The position numbers and the translations under genes are program-made. From positions 1 to 31,046 of the forward strand of contig JACRGO010000224.1 of NCBI GenBank assembly GCA_016212295.1: a stretch of 31,046 nucleotides of DNA, read 5' to 3'. This document shows, piece after piece, positions 30,988 through 31,046 of this stretch (its first letter is position 1; the number at the start of each line of letters is the position of its first letter). The DNA is from Nitrospinota bacterium (lineage in GTDB: Bacteria; Nitrospinota; Nitrospinia; JACRGO01). The notes beneath the pieces were generated by a model. The model worked only from the letters and a program-made list of their open reading frames with translations, was not told the origin of the DNA and ran no database searches.

Positions 30988-31020
30988 ACATCCCCCTGGC
31001 CCCCTTTTCCAAGGGGGAAT
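30988..31020. repeat. CCCCCTGGCCCCC-type hairpin repeat, copy 2
   Basis: This is the same element as 9396-9427, with loop TTTTCC; the arms CCCCCTT and AAGGGGG are intact. It lies in the receptor upstream region near the end of the window. Confidence 0.8.
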
Positions 31021-31046
31021 CAGGCGATGTCTGGGAACATACCACG

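Overview
The window is a densely packed chromosomal segment of a Gram-negative, free-living bacterium. It encodes an RND efflux pair, an outer-membrane porin, a TonB-dependent receptor, a Tat-exported enzyme and haem-copper-oxidase-like membrane chemistry. Base composition is moderate (about half GC by eye), and the intergenic gaps hold many short dispersed repeats of the kind common in environmental Nitrospirota, Nitrospinota and Desulfobacterota-like genomes. I cannot assign a phylum from the sequence alone. There are 22 supportable protein genes, no rRNA or tRNA gene and no CRISPR array.

Layout. (1) 1-4006: end of an efflux operon, with a periplasmic adaptor that appears to lack its N-terminal half, then a full RND permease. 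(2) 4064-10592: a phosphate-starvation block. A phoB-phoR pair and a small sensorless histidine kinase are on the minus strand. A phosphate-selective-porin-like gene and pstS diverge on the plus strand. 11-bp-spaced Pho-box-like repeats lie in the divergent gap. The phoR/phoB/porin/pstS part is bracketed by two inverted copies of a 71-bp repeat (4940-5010 and 10735-10805). (3) 10817-13385: a two-gene restriction-modification-like module whose methyltransferase carries a fused Vsr-type nuclease. (4) 13560-16331: an HpnN/MMPL-like RND exporter, preceded by a gap with two interleaved long inverted repeats. (5) 16962-19324: a Tat-exported PHP-domain protein and a haem-copper-oxidase-like subunit I that lacks the usual His-His copper ligands. 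(6) 19383-22699: housekeeping and small genes: rpsT (TTG start), a DUF1640-like protein, a receiver-only response regulator overlapping argH, and an AMMECR1-domain protein. (7) 22995-28661: a carotenoid or isoprenoid-modification cluster: a lycopene-cyclase-like flavoprotein, an unassigned multi-spanning protein, a CruF-like hydratase fused to a CrtC/AttH lipocalin-like domain, and a divergent CrtYc/CrtYd-type cyclase. (8) 28747-30801: a TonB-dependent receptor.

The most novel candidate is the cluster at 22995-28661. The 662-residue protein joins two unrelated families that each include carotenoid 1,2-hydratases. It sits beside two different lycopene-cyclase-type proteins, with none of the usual crtE/crtB/crtI genes in view. 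Next in interest are the PHP plus altered oxidase pair, the Vsr-methyltransferase fusion, and the density of REP-like and other short repeats, some of which have become parts of terminators.
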